Shown here: positions 1 through 9,858 of the stretch, in pieces
How positions within the stretch are numbered: position 1 is the stretch's first letter
Layout of the letters: every line of letters starts with the position of its first letter
DNA from: Novosphingobium sp. 9
Lineage (GTDB): Bacteria > Pseudomonadota > Alphaproteobacteria > Sphingomonadales > Sphingomonadaceae
NCBI RefSeq assembly: GCF_025340265.1
Contig: NZ_CP022707.1
Location: forward strand, 2,542,501-2,606,500
Direction of reading: 5' to 3'
DNA: 64,000 nucleotides
Notes under the pieces: generated by a model
What the model was told of the DNA's origin: nothing
Seen by the model: only the letters and a program-made list of their open reading frames with translations
Database searches by the model: none
Program-made: the position numbers and the translations under genes

Positions 1-123
1 ATGCTCATAGGCATAAGGCGCGCGGCCGGTGGTCTTGAGCGGACCGTCGATACGATCATGCGCCTTGCCCACCACTTCCATGCGATCGATGGGATTTGCG
101 CCTGCGGGCGTTTCGAACTTCAT
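1..123 (-). CDS. paoC: Aldehyde oxidoreductase molybdenum-binding subunit, PaoC-like (partial)
   Basis: Only the first 41 codons are present; the gene runs off the left edge. The translation starts [11 protein letters not shown] and continues with [20 protein letters not shown], the conserved opening of xanthine dehydrogenase-family molybdopterin subunits. The ATG overlaps the TGA of the FAD subunit (ATGA), so translation is probably coupled in a three-gene operon of Fe-S, FAD and Mo subunits. By analogy with E. coli PaoC this subunit would carry the molybdenum cofactor and oxidise aldehydes in the periplasm. The active site lies outside the window, so the substrate cannot be judged. Confidence 0.85.
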   Translation of the reverse strand, partial: MKFETPAGANPIDRMEVVGKAHDRIDGPLKTTGRAPYAYEH

Positions 124-1085
124 GCGCTCTTCTCCGCCAGTCTGGCTTCGGCCATGACCGAGCCGATCGTGCGCTCGGCCAGCGTCACCTTGAAGGCATT
201 GTCTGCTCTCGCTTTCGCGCCTGCCATCAGCACATCGGAAACGGCCTTCGCGCCGTTTCGAAGTTGTGCGTCCGCCTCGCTTCGGCGCCACGGTTTGGGC
301 GCAACGCCGCCAAGGGCGATACACCCGGTGCCGTCCTCGTGCAGCACCGCCGCGACCGAGACCAGCGCGAAAGCATAGGACGAACGATCCCGCACCTTGC
401 GATAGAAGTGCGCCCCTCCCGGTGCCTTGGGCAGCGTGACCGCGGTGATCAGTTCGCCCTTCTCCAGCGCCGTTTCGATGTGCGGCGTATCGCCTGGCAG
501 GCGGTGAAAATCGGCGATGGGGATCGTCCGTGCCGAGCCGTCGGCCTTGACCGTTTCCACCACCGCATCGAGCGCGCGCATGGCCACGGCCATGTCGCTG
601 GGGTGCGTGGCGATGCAGGCATCGGAGGTGCCGATCACGCCAAGCTGGCGCGAATAGCCGCCGATCGCCCCGCATCCCGAGCCCGGCCTGCGCTTGTTGC
701 AGGGCATGTTGGGATCGTAGAAATAGGGGCAGCGCGTGCGCTGGAGCAGGTTGCCCGCCGTCGTCGCCTTGTTGCGCAACTGTCCCGAGGCGCCTGCCAC
801 CAGCGCGCGGGTCAGCACGCCATAATCGCGCCGCACCGTCTCATGCGCGGCAAGATCGGTGTTGCGCACCAGCGCGCCGATCCGCAGGCCGCCATCCTTC
901 GTGGGCTCGATGCTGTCGAAACCCAGCCCGTTCACGTCGATGAGATGCGAGGGCGCCTCGATCTCCAGTTTCATCAGATCGAGAAGGTTGGTTCCCCCGG
1001 CGATGAACTTCGCACCGGGGGTAGCAGCGGCCTTGGCAGCAGCGTCTTTCGCCGAATGCGCGCGCTCGTAGGTGAACGGCTTCAT
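120..1085 (-). CDS. paoB: Aldehyde oxidoreductase FAD-binding subunit, PaoB-like
   Basis: This 321-residue protein has the FAD-binding fold of the CO/xanthine dehydrogenase medium subunit. The flavin motif [11 protein letters not shown] lies near residue 30. A cysteine-rich insert near residues 120-145 ([20 protein letters not shown], then CGA) matches the extra [4Fe-4S] site of PaoB/YagS-type subunits, which ordinary xanthine dehydrogenase FAD subunits lack. It would pass electrons between the 2Fe-2S subunit and the flavin. Its ATG overlaps the stop of the upstream Fe-S gene and its stop overlaps the molybdenum-subunit start, indicating a tightly coupled operon. Confidence in the family is high; the physiological substrate is unknown. 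Confidence 0.9.
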   Translation of the reverse strand: MKPFTYERAHSAKDAAAKAAATPGAKFIAGGTNLLDLMKLEIEAPSHLIDVNGLGFDSIEPTKDGGLRIGALVRNTDLAAHETVRRDYGVLTRALVAGASGQLRNKATTAGNLLQRTRCPYFYDPNMPCNKRRPGSGCGAIGGYSRQLGVIGTSDACIATHPSDMAVAMRALDAVVETVKADGSARTIPIADFHRLPGDTPHIETALEKGELITAVTLPKAPGGAHFYRKVRDRSSYAFALVSVAAVLHEDGTGCIALGGVAPKPWRRSEADAQLRNGAKAVSDVLMAGAKARADNAFKVTLAERTIGSVMAEARLAEKSA

Positions 1086-1741
1086 GCCTGCGCCTCCCCG
1101 GCGGCTTCAAGCCCGGCGACTTCCAGCATGGCTTCGGAAATGTTGGAGTAGGCCCCGCAGCGGCAGATGTTGCCGCTCATCCGCTCGCGCATTTCCAGCG
1201 CGGTCAGCGGCGATGCCTTCGCCACATCCACCGTGACATGGCTGGGCACGCCTGCCTCGATTTCCCTGAGCACCGACACCGCCGAGCAGATCTGGCCCGG
1301 CGTGCAATAGCCGCACTGGAAACCGTCATGCTTCACGAAAGCCGCTTGCATCGGGTGGAGGTTGTCCGGCGAGCCGAGCCCCTCGATGGTCGTGACGTGA
1401 TCGCCTTCATGCATCACCGCCAGCGTCAGGCAGGAATTGATCCGCCGTCCGTTGACGATCACCGTGCAGGCCCCGCACTGGCCGTGATCGCAGCCCTTCT
1501 TGGTGCCGGTCAGGTGAAGATGTTCGCGCAAGGCATCGAGCAACGTGGTGCGCGGATCGAGCGAGAGCGTCTGCTTGCGCTCGTTCACCGTCAGCGACAC
1601 GTCCATGCGCGGCGTTTCATCGACAGGTGCGGGGCTTGCCGCCGCGACGGGGCCGATCGTGCCGGCAACGGCAGCGCCGGCGGCAGTGGTCTTGAGCATA
1701 GTGCGCCTCGATAGGGCCGGCGGTTGCCAGTCGTGGGTCAT
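1082..1741 (-). CDS. paoA: Aldehyde oxidoreductase 2Fe-2S subunit with Tat signal, PaoA-like
   Basis: This is a 219-residue iron-sulfur subunit. A twin-arginine leader ([15 protein letters not shown]) occupies roughly residues 10-35, which implies export of the folded complex to the periplasm, as for E. coli PaoABC. The plant-type 2Fe-2S cluster is marked by CDHGQCGAC and the helical-domain cluster by QCGYCTPGQ and NICRCGAY. The start at 1741 has a purine-rich GAGAG 5 bases upstream; an in-frame ATG at 1756 is an alternative. It is the first gene of the operon and overlaps the FAD subunit by 4 bases. The family and complex type are secure; the exact start is less so. Confidence 0.9.
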   Translation of the reverse strand: MTHDWQPPALSRRTMLKTTAAGAAVAGTIGPVAAASPAPVDETPRMDVSLTVNERKQTLSLDPRTTLLDALREHLHLTGTKKGCDHGQCGACTVIVNGRRINSCLTLAVMHEGDHVTTIEGLGSPDNLHPMQAAFVKHDGFQCGYCTPGQICSAVSVLREIEAGVPSHVTVDVAKASPLTALEMRERMSGNICRCGAYSNISEAMLEVAGLEAAGEAQA

Positions 1742-1927
1742 GGTTGCTCTCGTCATGGTTGAAGCCGGTGGTCCGGCCTTTATGGGAGCAGTGTACCCGG
1801 CGACAACGCAGGCCACGTCCCGTTCGTTCCGCCATTTATGAAGCGAACGACCTTGCGAGCGCAAGCATTTCCGGTCCGGGAGGGCGATTTCGCTCCATCC
1901 CGGACCCTATCGTTATTTTAGCTATAT

Positions 1928-4900
1928 TCAGCCGAGCATCATTAGACTGGCGTTCCCGCCTGCTGCCGTCGTGTTGATCGAGGTCGATACTTCCTCGACA
2001 AGCCCCGCCATCGGCCAGACACCGCACAGATCGCCGGGCGCACAATGCACAGGGACGATGGCCCCTGCCCATTCCGCCACAGTCAGGGCAACGGCACGGG
2101 CATCCTCGCCGCTGCCCTCGACCAGAGCGGCGGCGATAGCCTCACCGGTATCGGGACGCAGACGGTCGAGCACGGCAGCAGGCAGACCTTCCGGCAGCGC
2201 CACGCCTTCGGTTCGCGCAGTATTGCCCGTCGCGAGCACCGCCGCGATCAGCGCCAGCAGGCCCTCGCACGTGGAAGCCCGCGCCAGAATCCGCCCGCGC
2301 GGATGGATCGCGTAGAGGTTGCGCTCGCCCACCGGCCCGGCCAGTTCGACCTCGAAACCCAGCGGGGACTGCGCAGCGATGGCGCGCGCGGCGGCCAGTG
2401 CCGAGGTCTCGCCCTGCGCTTCCAGCCAGCCGAGGTAGGCCGCGAACGCCGCATCCTGCAGGCCCGTCGCGGGCAGTACCGCAGGTGCCTCGCTCACCAG
2501 ACGGCCCAGATAGAGCGGCCCGCCCGCCTTGGGACCCGTACCCGAAAGCCCGCGGCCGCCGAACGGCTGCACGCCGACGATGGCGCCGATGACGTTGCGG
2601 TTGATATAGAGGTTGCCCGCCTTCACCCGCGCGCTCACGTCCGCCACCGTACCGTCGAGGCGGGTGTGCAGACCGAACGTCAGGCCATAGCCGGTCGCGT
2701 TGATCGCACCGATCAGGGCATCCAGTTCCTTGCGCTTCCAGCGCACGACATGCAGCACCGGGCCGAAGACCTCGCGCCCCAGCTGGTCGATAGAGCCGAT
2801 CTCGATGATCGTCGGCGCCACGAACGTACCTGCCGCGCAACCCTCGGGCAGCGCGACCTGCTCGACCGCGCAGCCCTTCGCGCGCATCGCGGCGATATGC
2901 GCCTCGATGTTTGCCTTGGCCTCTGCGGTGATGACCGGGCCGATGTCGTTCGACAGGCGCTCGGTATTGCCGATGGCCAGCTCCGCCAGCGCGCCCTTCA
3001 GCATGGTCAGCGTGCGGTCGGCCACGTCCTCCTGCAGGCACAGCACCCGCAGCGCCGAACAGCGCTGGCCCGCGCTGTCGAAGGCCGAGGCGATGACGTC
3101 TGCCACCACCTGCTCGGCCAGCGCCGAGCTATCAACGATCATCGCGTTCTGGCCGCCGGTTTCGGCGATCAGCGGGATCGGCTTGCCCGCGCTCGACAGG
3201 CGATCCGCCAGCTGGCGCTGGATCAGGCGCGCGACTTCGGTGGAGCCGGTGAACATCACCGCTGCCACCTCGGGCGCGGCGACCAGCGCGGCGCCGACCG
3301 CGCCGTCACCCGGCACCAGTTGCAGCGCATCGGCCGGAACGCCCGCCGCATGGAGAAGACGCACAGCCTCGGCAGCGATCAGCGGCGTTTCCTCGGCAGG
3401 CTTGGCGAGCACCGGGTTCCCCGCGACGAGCGCCGCAGCCATCTGCCCCGCAAAGATCGCCAGCGGGAAGTTCCACGGGCTGATGCACACCACCGGCCCC
3501 AGCGGCAGCTGCGCCGCGCCCAGACGGATGCGCGACTGCTTGGCGTAATAGCGCAGGAAGTCGATCGCCTCGCGCACTTCGGCAATCGCGTTGGGCGCCG
3601 ACTTGCCCGCCTCGCGCATGACGAGGCCCATCAGTTCGCCGATCTGCGCCTGCATGGCATCGGCGGCGGTATCGAGCATGGCCGCGCGGCGCTCGATGGG
3701 CACCTGCCCCCAGGTGCTGGCAGCCGCGCGGATCACGGCGGCGGCGGCGTATTCGGCACTGGCCTCGACCACTTCACCCACCACATCGCGGTGATCGGCG
3801 GGATTGAGCACCGGACGCGCCGAACCTTCGCCACCCTCTGCCGCCGCGCGCCATTCGCGCTGCGCCGAGGCCACCAGCGCCTGCGACAGCGCCGCCAGCG
3901 CCGTCTCGTCCGACAGGTCGATGCCCGCCGAGTTCAGACGCCCTTCGTAGAGACCCGAGGCCAGCGCGATCCCGTCATGGCGGGCGCCCGGCTGCGGCAT
4001 CGCGCGCACCACGTCCACCGGATCGGCCACGAGATCGGCAATCGCCACCGCCGGATCGGCAATGCGGTTCACGAACGAGGAGTTCGCGCCGTTTTCCAGC
4101 AGGCGGCGGACCAGATAGGCCAGCAGCGTCTCGTGCGTGCCGACCGGCGCATAGATGCGGCACGGACGGTCGAGGTTGTCCTTGCCAACGACCTCGGAAT
4201 AGAGCGCCTCGCCCATGCCGTGCAGGCACTGGAACTCGTAGCGACCGGTCGCGAAATCGGGGCCTGCCAGTTCGTAGATCGTCGCCAGCGTCTGTGCGTT
4301 GTGCGTCGCGAACTGCGGGAACACGGCGTCGGGCGCGGCCAGCAGCTTCTTCGCACAGGCCACGTAAGCGACATCGGTGTGGACCTTGCGGGTATAGACC
4401 GGGAAGTCGGCCAGCCCGTCCACCTGCGCGCGCTTGATCTCGGCGTCCCAGTAGGCGCCCTTGACCAGACGCACCATCATCCGGCGGCCCGAGCGGCGCG
4501 CCAGATCGACGATCCAGTCGATCACGAAGGGGCAGCGCTTGCCATAGCCCTGCACCACGAAGCCAAGGCCGTCCCAGCCCGCCAGTTGCGGATCGAGCGC
4601 CAGCGCTTCGAGCAGGTCGAGCGACAGCTCCAGCCGGTCCGCCTCTTCGGCGTCGATGTTCAGGCCGATGTCATAGCTCTTGGCGATCAGCGCCAGACGG
4701 CGCACGCTGTCCAGCAGTTCGTCCATGACGCGGGCGCTCTGCGCGCGGACATAGCGCGGGTGCAGCGCCGAAAGCTTGATCGAGATGCCGGGGCCTTCAT
4801 AGACACCCTTGCCGTTCGAAGCCTTGCCGATGGCGTGGATCGCCACTTCGTAGTCACGATAATAGCGCACCGCGTCAGCCGCCGTGGTCGCCGCCTCGCC

Positions 4901-5536
4901 CAGCATGTCGTAGCTGTAGCGGAAGCCTTTGGCTTCCAGCTCGCGGGCGCGCTTCACCGCCTCGTCGATGGTCTCGCCGGTGACGAACTGCTCGCCCATC
5001 ATGCGCATGGCAAGGTCCACGCCCTTGCGGATCACCGGTTCCCCGGCGCGCGCGACCAGACGGGTCAGCGCGGCGGAAAGCCCCTTGTCATCGACCGAGC
5101 CGACCAGCTTGCCGGTGACGACAAGGCCCCACGTGGCCGCGTTGACGAACAGCGACTTGCCGCCGCCCAGATGCCCGCTCCAGTCACCGTCCGAGATCTT
5201 GTCGCGGATCAGCGCATCGCGGGTGGCGTTGTCGGGGATCCGCAGCAGCGCTTCGGCCAGGCACATCAGCGCAACGCCTTCCTGACTGGAGAGCGAATAC
5301 TCCTGTACCAGCCCTTCGACGCCGGTTCCCTTGTGCTTGGCGCGCAGCCGCGTGACGAGCGACGCGGCAGTCTCCGCAACACGCGCCTTCGTGTCCGCAT
5401 CCAGCGTCGCCGCATCGAGCAGCGGCGCGAGGCATTCGGCCTCGTCGCGGCGATAGGCGGCAGTGATCGCCGCGCGCAGCGGCGTGGCAGGCGCGATGGC
5501 GGGGGCGAAAGCGGCGAAGGGTGCGGGCTTGGTCAT
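1928..5536 (-). CDS. putA: Bifunctional proline dehydrogenase / L-glutamate gamma-semialdehyde dehydrogenase PutA
   Basis: This 1202-residue enzyme oxidises proline to glutamate in two steps with substrate channelling. The N-terminus begins directly in the alpha domain (RAAITAAYRRDEAECLAPLL); the ribbon-helix-helix DNA-binding domain of E. coli PutA is absent, so it should not be self-regulating. Proline dehydrogenase motifs include RLVKGAYWDAEIKRAQ and RRLLENGANSSFVNRI. The aldehyde dehydrogenase half shows NFPLAIFAGQ, the glutamate in ETGGQNA and the catalytic cysteine in SAGQRCSALR. About 200 residues follow this domain, as in long PutA proteins. The start at 5536 (MTKPAPF) is preferred over the ATG 13 codons upstream. 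It is divergent from an Lrp-type regulator. Confidence 0.96.
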   Translation of the reverse strand: MTKPAPFAAFAPAIAPATPLRAAITAAYRRDEAECLAPLLDAATLDADTKARVAETAASLVTRLRAKHKGTGVEGLVQEYSLSSQEGVALMCLAEALLRIPDNATRDALIRDKISDGDWSGHLGGGKSLFVNAATWGLVVTGKLVGSVDDKGLSAALTRLVARAGEPVIRKGVDLAMRMMGEQFVTGETIDEAVKRARELEAKGFRYSYDMLGEAATTAADAVRYYRDYEVAIHAIGKASNGKGVYEGPGISIKLSALHPRYVRAQSARVMDELLDSVRRLALIAKSYDIGLNIDAEEADRLELSLDLLEALALDPQLAGWDGLGFVVQGYGKRCPFVIDWIVDLARRSGRRMMVRLVKGAYWDAEIKRAQVDGLADFPVYTRKVHTDVAYVACAKKLLAAPDAVFPQFATHNAQTLATIYELAGPDFATGRYEFQCLHGMGEALYSEVVGKDNLDRPCRIYAPVGTHETLLAYLVRRLLENGANSSFVNRIADPAVAIADLVADPVDVVRAMPQPGARHDGIALASGLYEGRLNSAGIDLSDETALAALSQALVASAQREWRAAAEGGEGSARPVLNPADHRDVVGEVVEASAEYAAAAVIRAAASTWGQVPIERRAAMLDTAADAMQAQIGELMGLVMREAGKSAPNAIAEVREAIDFLRYYAKQSRIRLGAAQLPLGPVVCISPWNFPLAIFAGQMAAALVAGNPVLAKPAEETPLIAAEAVRLLHAAGVPADALQLVPGDGAVGAALVAAPEVAAVMFTGSTEVARLIQRQLADRLSSAGKPIPLIAETGGQNAMIVDSSALAEQVVADVIASAFDSAGQRCSALRVLCLQEDVADRTLTMLKGALAELAIGNTERLSNDIGPVITAEAKANIEAHIAAMRAKGCAVEQVALPEGCAAGTFVAPTIIEIGSIDQLGREVFGPVLHVVRWKRKELDALIGAINATGYGLTFGLHTRLDGTVADVSARVKAGNLYINRNVIGAIVGVQPFGGRGLSGTGPKAGGPLYLGRLVSEAPAVLPATGLQDAAFAAYLGWLEAQGETSALAAARAIAAQSPLGFEVELAGPVGERNLYAIHPRGRILARASTCEGLLALIAAVLATGNTARTEGVALPEGLPAAVLDRLRPDTGEAIAAALVEGSGEDARAVALTVAEWAGAIVPVHCAPGDLCGVWPMAGLVEEVSTSINTTAAGGNASLMMLG

Positions 5537-5636
5537 GGCCGCGATAATAGCGAGAGGCCTTTCGGCGATCTGCACCGATTATCGGCAACTGACAGGCCAA
5601 ATTGACTTATTTAGCGGCCTGTTTTAGCCATACTGC
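5537..5636. promoter_or_regulatory. putA-putR divergent control region with inverted repeat
   Basis: This 100-bp gap separates two divergent genes. A perfect 7-bp inverted repeat, ACAGGCC at 5592-5598 and GGCCTGT at 5616-5622, flanks a 17-bp AT-rich spacer, the kind of spacing expected for a dimeric Lrp-type operator. On the minus strand GTCAAT and GATAAT (plus-strand 5578-5583) lie 17 bp apart and could be the putA -35 and -10 boxes, with the repeat overlapping them. The boxes and the regulator assignment are inferences. Confidence 0.5.
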
Positions 5637-6107
5637 ATGGCAAAACCCGTCACTCCGGTCGATCTGGATATCCTCGACCGCAAGATCGTCGCGGCACTGC
5701 GCGAAGATGGCCGCATGAGCGTGACCGAACTCGCGCGTCAGGTCGGCATGTCGAAAACGCCCTGTCAGGTCCGTTTGAAGCGCCTGCTCGATTCCGGCGT
5801 GATCCAGGGCTTTCGCGCGGTGGTGGACCCTGCCCGCCTCGGCATCGCGCAGATCGCCTTCGTCGAGGTCAAGCTGTCCGACACCCGCGAGGCCGCGCTG
5901 GGAGAATTCAACAAGGCGGTGCGCCGCATTCCCGAAGTGGAGGAATGCCATATGCTCGCCAGCGCCTTCGACTATCTGCTGAAAGTGCGCACCGCCAGCA
6001 TCCACCGCTACCGTGAAGTGCTGGGCGAGAAGATCTCCACCCTCCCCCACGTCGCCAGCACCTCGACACTGGTGGCAATGGAAACGGTGAAGGATCTGGT
6101 GCGGTAG
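5637..6107 (+). CDS. putR: Lrp/AsnC-family transcriptional regulator, probable PutR
   Basis: This is a 156-residue Lrp/AsnC-family protein. An N-terminal winged helix-turn-helix (LDRKIVAALREDGRMSVTEL, then ARQVGMSKTPCQVRLKRL) is followed by an AsnC ligand-binding domain (EVKLSDTREAALGEFNKAVR and VEECHMLASAFDYLLKVRT). It lies head to head with putA across 100 bp, the standard arrangement of PutR activators in alphaproteobacteria, where proline triggers putA expression. The missing DNA-binding domain of PutA fits control by a separate protein. The Lrp family is certain from motifs; the PutR role is inferred from position. Confidence 0.92.
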   Translation: MAKPVTPVDLDILDRKIVAALREDGRMSVTELARQVGMSKTPCQVRLKRLLDSGVIQGFRAVVDPARLGIAQIAFVEVKLSDTREAALGEFNKAVRRIPEVEECHMLASAFDYLLKVRTASIHRYREVLGEKISTLPHVASTSTLVAMETVKDLVR

Positions 6108-6357
6108 AGTCCTGACCATGGACTTTATCTGTCACCATTTTCGAGCATGGCAATCTTGGTGCCTGCGCAGCAAAATCCCCCCAGTCACCTGTAAACGCGG
6201 CAGGATCCTCTTCGACCCTGCCCATAGCGTCTCACTGCTTCAGGCCTGTTTGCGTGTCGCCACCGCGCGATTCTCAAAGGCTGCCTACCCTTGCCCCCTT
6301 GCCTTTCGGCCTCCCTGCCCGTAGCGGCTCCTCGCGTTCGCCACAGGAGATACGTTC

Positions 6358-7671
6358 ATGGTCCCACGCTATTCCCGCCCCGCGATGACCGCGATCTGGG
6401 AGCCCGAAGCCCGCTACCGCATCTGGTTCGAGATCGAGGCCCACGCCGCCGTCAAGATGGGCGAGATGGGCACCGTGCCTGCCTCTGCCGGCAAGGCCCT
6501 GTGGGACTGGTGGGCGACCAACCCGACCATCGACGTCGCCGCGATCGACGCGATCGAGGCCGTCACCAAGCATGACGTCATCGCGTTCCTCGACTGGGTA
6601 GCGCAGCAGGTCGGCCCCGAGGCGCGCTTCATGCATCAGGGCATGACCAGCTCGGACGTGCTCGACACCACGCTGAACGTGCAGCTGGTCAAGGCCGCCG
6701 ACATCCTGCGGGTCGACCTCGACGCCCTGCTCGCCGCGATCAAGCGCCGCGCCGAGGAGCACAAGTACACCCCCACCATCGGTCGCAGCCACGGCATCCA
6801 CGCCGAGCCGGTGACCTTCGGCCTCAAGCTCGCCGAAGCCTATGCCGAGTTCAGCCGCTGCAAGAAGCGCCTCATCGCCGCGCGCGAGGAAGTCGCCACC
6901 TGTGCGATCTCGGGCGCCGTGGGCACCTTCGCCAACACCGATCCGGCGGTCGAACTCTACGTCGCCGAAAAGCTCGGCCTCGAAATCGAGCCGGTTTCCA
7001 CGCAGGTCATCCCGCGTGACCGCCACGCGATGTTCTTCGCCGTGCTGGGCGTCATCGCCAGCTCGATCGAGCGCCTCGCCATCGAGGTTCGCCACCTCCA
7101 GCGCACCGAAGTTCTGGAAGCCGAAGAATATTTCTCGCCCGGCCAGAAAGGCTCGTCGGCCATGCCGCACAAGCGCAACCCGGTGCTGACCGAAAACCTC
7201 ACCGGCCTTGCCCGCGTGGTCCGCTCCTCCGTCACCCCGGCGATGGAGAACGTGGCGCTGTGGCATGAGCGCGATATCTCGCACTCCTCGGTCGAGCGCT
7301 TCATCGGTCCCGACGCGACGATCACCCTCGACTTCGCGCTGGCGCGCCTGACCGGCGTGATCGACAAGTTGCTGATCTACCCCGAGCGCATGCAGAAGAA
7401 CCTCGACCGCATGGGTGGCCTCGTCCACTCGCAGCGCGTGCTGCTGGCGCTGACGCAGGCAGGCCTGTCGCGCGACCAGTCGTACCGTCTGGTCCAGCGC
7501 AATGCGATGAAGGTGTGGGAATCGGACGGCCAGCTCTCGCTGCTCGAACTGCTCAAGGCCGACGAGGAAGTGACTGCCGCCCTCAGCGCGCAGGAGATCG
7601 AGGACAAGTTCAACCTCGACTATCACTTCAAGCACGTCGACACGATCTTCGCGCGCGTCTTCGCCGACTGA
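6358..7671 (+). CDS. purB: Adenylosuccinate lyase PurB
   Basis: This 437-residue enzyme acts twice in purine synthesis: SAICAR to AICAR, and adenylosuccinate to AMP. It belongs to the fumarase/aspartase superfamily. The signature loop [14 protein letters not shown] is near residue 260, with [12 protein letters not shown] near 95 and the catalytic-histidine region [10 protein letters not shown] near 140. Length is normal. The ATG follows a CAGGAG-like site. About 250 bp without a recognisable gene separate it from putR, and a weak hairpin follows the stop. purF and guaB lie elsewhere in this window, so the purine genes are scattered rather than in one operon. Confidence 0.97.
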   Translation: MVPRYSRPAMTAIWEPEARYRIWFEIEAHAAVKMGEMGTVPASAGKALWDWWATNPTIDVAAIDAIEAVTKHDVIAFLDWVAQQVGPEARFMHQGMTSSDVLDTTLNVQLVKAADILRVDLDALLAAIKRRAEEHKYTPTIGRSHGIHAEPVTFGLKLAEAYAEFSRCKKRLIAAREEVATCAISGAVGTFANTDPAVELYVAEKLGLEIEPVSTQVIPRDRHAMFFAVLGVIASSIERLAIEVRHLQRTEVLEAEEYFSPGQKGSSAMPHKRNPVLTENLTGLARVVRSSVTPAMENVALWHERDISHSSVERFIGPDATITLDFALARLTGVIDKLLIYPERMQKNLDRMGGLVHSQRVLLALTQAGLSRDQSYRLVQRNAMKVWESDGQLSLLELLKADEEVTAALSAQEIEDKFNLDYHFKHVDTIFARVFAD

Positions 7672-7720
7672 TCGCTTCTATCCTGTCGCCGGAGGGCTTC
7701 TCTCGATCCTTGAGGGAACC

Positions 7721-7740
7721 GCCCCCGGCGCCGGGCTTTT
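7721..7740 (+). terminator. Possible terminator after purB
   Basis: A short GC hairpin, GCCC and GGGC around CCGGCGCC, is followed by TTTT about 50 bp after the purB stop. The stem is short and can pair in more than one way, so this is a weak call. Confidence 0.35.
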
Positions 7741-7841
7741 CACACCGCTCAATCGCGCCTAGCATAAGGCCCGTAGCGTAACGGGTCGCAGGCTTACGCC
7801 GCACAGGCTAATGCCGAACGGCACCAAGGGCAGGAGAAACC

Positions 7842-8225
7842 ATGCAGATCATCCGCACCATCGCCTGGATCGTGCTGACCATCATTCTGGTGGCCTTCGT
7901 CGCCATGAACTGGACCAAGGTGGTCATCAATCTCTGGCCACTGGGGAACGGCTACGTCAACGTCGTCTCGCGGATGGGCTATTTCATCATCCTGTTCGTC
8001 GCCGTGGGGTTCGTGCCCATGTGGCTGTACTATCGCGGGATGAAGTGGAAGCTCACCCGCCGTATCGCCAGCCTCGAAAACACCGTGCGCGCGCTGACGC
8101 CCTCCGAACCCGTCGCCGCTGCGCCGGTCGCTACGGCACAGGTCGCCGCCGAGCCCGCGCCCCTCACCACCCCTGCCGAGCCGATTGCGCCCGGCTTCGA
8201 AACCCGACCGGACACCCAGCCATGA
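7842..8225 (+). CDS. LapA-domain (DUF1049) inner-membrane protein
   Basis: This 127-residue protein has two hydrophobic helices (about residues 5-25 and 44-66) and then a charged, coiled-coil-like stretch (MKWKLTRRIASLENTVRAL) and a Pro/Ala-rich tail. The layout matches the LapA/YciS domain family, linked in E. coli to lipopolysaccharide assembly and FtsH-dependent LpxC turnover. Its TGA overlaps the pyrF ATG (ATGA), so the two are co-translated; a LapA-like gene ahead of pyrF is common in sphingomonads. The family is likely from topology and context, but a specific role in LPS assembly is not shown here. Confidence 0.75.
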   Translation: MQIIRTIAWIVLTIILVAFVAMNWTKVVINLWPLGNGYVNVVSRMGYFIILFVAVGFVPMWLYYRGMKWKLTRRIASLENTVRALTPSEPVAAAPVATAQVAAEPAPLTTPAEPIAPGFETRPDTQP

Positions 8226-8911
8226 GCAACAACCCCGTCTATCTCGCCCTCGACCTGCCGCGCCTCGATGCGGCCGAGGCGCTGGCGCGCAAGGTTGCCG
8301 GCCATGTCGGCGGGATCAAGCTGGGCATGGAGTTCTTCTATGCCCACGGCCATCACGGCGTACACGAGATCCACAAGCTGGGCCTGCCGATCTTCCTCGA
8401 TCTCAAGCTGCACGACATCCCCAACACCGTCGCCTCGGCCATGCAGTCGATCCACGTGCTGGAGCCTGCAATCGTCACCGTCCATGCCGCAGGCGGACGC
8501 GCGATGATGGAGGATGCCAAGGCCGCGGCGGGAGACAACTGCAAGGTCGTGGCCGTCACCGTGCTGACCAGCCTCGATGCCAACGACCTGACCGCCACCG
8601 GTATCTCGTGTGCCGCCACCGATCAGGCGCTGCGCCTTGCCGAACTGGCGCACTCGGCGGGCCTCGACGGCATCGTCTGCTCGGGTCATGAGGTCGGCGC
8701 GGTACATCGCCAGTGGAAGGACGGCTATCACGTCGTCCCCGGCCTGCGCCCGGCCCTTCCCGGCACCAACGCCAGCCATGGCGACCAGAAGCGCACGATG
8801 ACCCCGCGCGAGGCCCGCGATGCCGGTGCCAGCGTGCTGGTCATCGGTCGCCCGATCAGCCGCGCCGAAGACCCCCTCGCCGCCGCCCGCGCGATCGAGG
8901 CGACGCTTTAG
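8222..8911 (+). CDS. pyrF: Orotidine 5'-phosphate decarboxylase PyrF
   Basis: This 229-residue TIM-barrel enzyme makes UMP from OMP, the last step of pyrimidine synthesis. The catalytic D-K-H-D array is visible in IFLDLKLHDIPNTV near residues 58-71; VPGLRPALPG and VLVIGRPIS near the C-terminus form the phosphate-binding end. The ATG at 8222 overlaps the stop of the LapA-like gene. A strong hairpin follows directly, closing the two-gene unit. Confidence 0.97.
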   Translation: MSNNPVYLALDLPRLDAAEALARKVAGHVGGIKLGMEFFYAHGHHGVHEIHKLGLPIFLDLKLHDIPNTVASAMQSIHVLEPAIVTVHAAGGRAMMEDAKAAAGDNCKVVAVTVLTSLDANDLTATGISCAATDQALRLAELAHSAGLDGIVCSGHEVGAVHRQWKDGYHVVPGLRPALPGTNASHGDQKRTMTPREARDAGASVLVIGRPISRAEDPLAAARAIEATL

Positions 8912-8920
8912 GATTTATCG

Positions 8921-8948
8921 AAAGGGCGGCCCAATGGGCCGCCCTTTC
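8921..8948 (+). terminator. Rho-independent terminator after pyrF
   Basis: AAAGGGCGGCCC and GGGCCGCCCTTT form a 12-bp perfect stem with a 3-4 base loop, 9 bp after the pyrF stop. The U tract is part of the stem's 3' end. Confidence 0.75.
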
Positions 8949-9062
8949 CAAATCCCCTTCCTAAACTGAACCTGAGCCACGATCACGGTTCAGCCCGTCG
9001 CAACCTCCTCTCGGCCAGATCGTTGGCCCGATATCCAAGAGAGAGAGGATGGAGTGCGACCC

Positions 9063-9839
9063 ATGAATCTATCGACCACAGCCCGCATCAAGACATTTGC
9101 GCTGGCGAGCGCCGGGCTGCTGGCGGCGGCCCTGCCCTTCGCCGCGCAGGCGCAAAGCGCGACCGATGGCTCCACCATCGCCGCCGGGCACACCATGCTG
9201 ACCATCAATGCCGAAGGATCAAGCACGCGCACACCCGACATGGCGAGCTTCTCGTCCGGCGTGACCACGCAGGGCAAGACCGCTTCGGAAGCGCTCACCG
9301 CCAACGCCCGCAAGATGTCGCAGGTAATCGCGGCGCTCAAGCGGGCCGGTGTCGCCGACCGCGACGTGCAGACCAGCAATCTCAACCTCAGCCCGGTCTA
9401 CTCGCAGCCTGCGCGCAATGCCGATGGCAGCTATCAGGCGAACGAGCGGACCATCGTGGGCTACGAGGCGACCAATACCGTCTCGGTGCGCCAGCGTGAC
9501 CTTGCCGCGATGGGCAAGGTGATCGACGCGCTGGTCACGGCGGGCGCGAACCAGATCGACGGCCCGAATTTCCAGCTGTCCGAGCCCGACGCGGCGCAGG
9601 ACGAGGCGCGTCTCGACGCGATGAAGGCGGCGGCAGCGCGCGCCAAGCTCTATGCCGGTGCAGCAGGGCTGCATGTCGTGCGGGTCATCTCGATCTCGGA
9701 AAGCGGTGGCGGCAGCCCGGTGGCGCCGATGATGTTCGTGCGCAAGGCGGCGATGGATGCGGCGCCTTCCACGCCGGTAGCGGCAGGCGAGCTGGAAACG
9801 CGCGTCAACGTGACCGTGCAGTACGAACTGGCCCCGTGA
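9063..9839 (+). CDS. Periplasmic SIMPL-domain (DUF541) protein
   Basis: This 258-residue exported protein has a signal peptide with a likely cleavage after AAQAQ (around residue 30). The mature part has the SIMPL/DUF541 pattern: TINAEGSSTRTPDMASFSSG at the N-terminus, TSNLNLSPVYSQPA in the middle and a closing VNVTVQYELAP. SIMPL proteins are periplasmic or surface proteins; members have been linked to stress tolerance and mammalian signalling, but their biochemistry is poorly known. The ATG at 9063 is favoured over a GTG 9 bases upstream because GGAG sits 8 bases before it. It stands alone between two terminators. Confidence 0.85.
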   Translation: MNLSTTARIKTFALASAGLLAAALPFAAQAQSATDGSTIAAGHTMLTINAEGSSTRTPDMASFSSGVTTQGKTASEALTANARKMSQVIAALKRAGVADRDVQTSNLNLSPVYSQPARNADGSYQANERTIVGYEATNTVSVRQRDLAAMGKVIDALVTAGANQIDGPNFQLSEPDAAQDEARLDAMKAAAARAKLYAGAAGLHVVRVISISESGGGSPVAPMMFVRKAAMDAAPSTPVAAGELETRVNVTVQYELAP

Positions 9840-9858
9840 TCCGGGCCTGACCTGACCG

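Noticed and set aside
2045..5605. A 1186-codon open frame on the plus strand opposite putA
   Set aside because: It is antisense to a clear PutA, has no family motif and is rich in Arg, Gly, His and Gln as expected from the reverse frame of GC-rich coding DNA.
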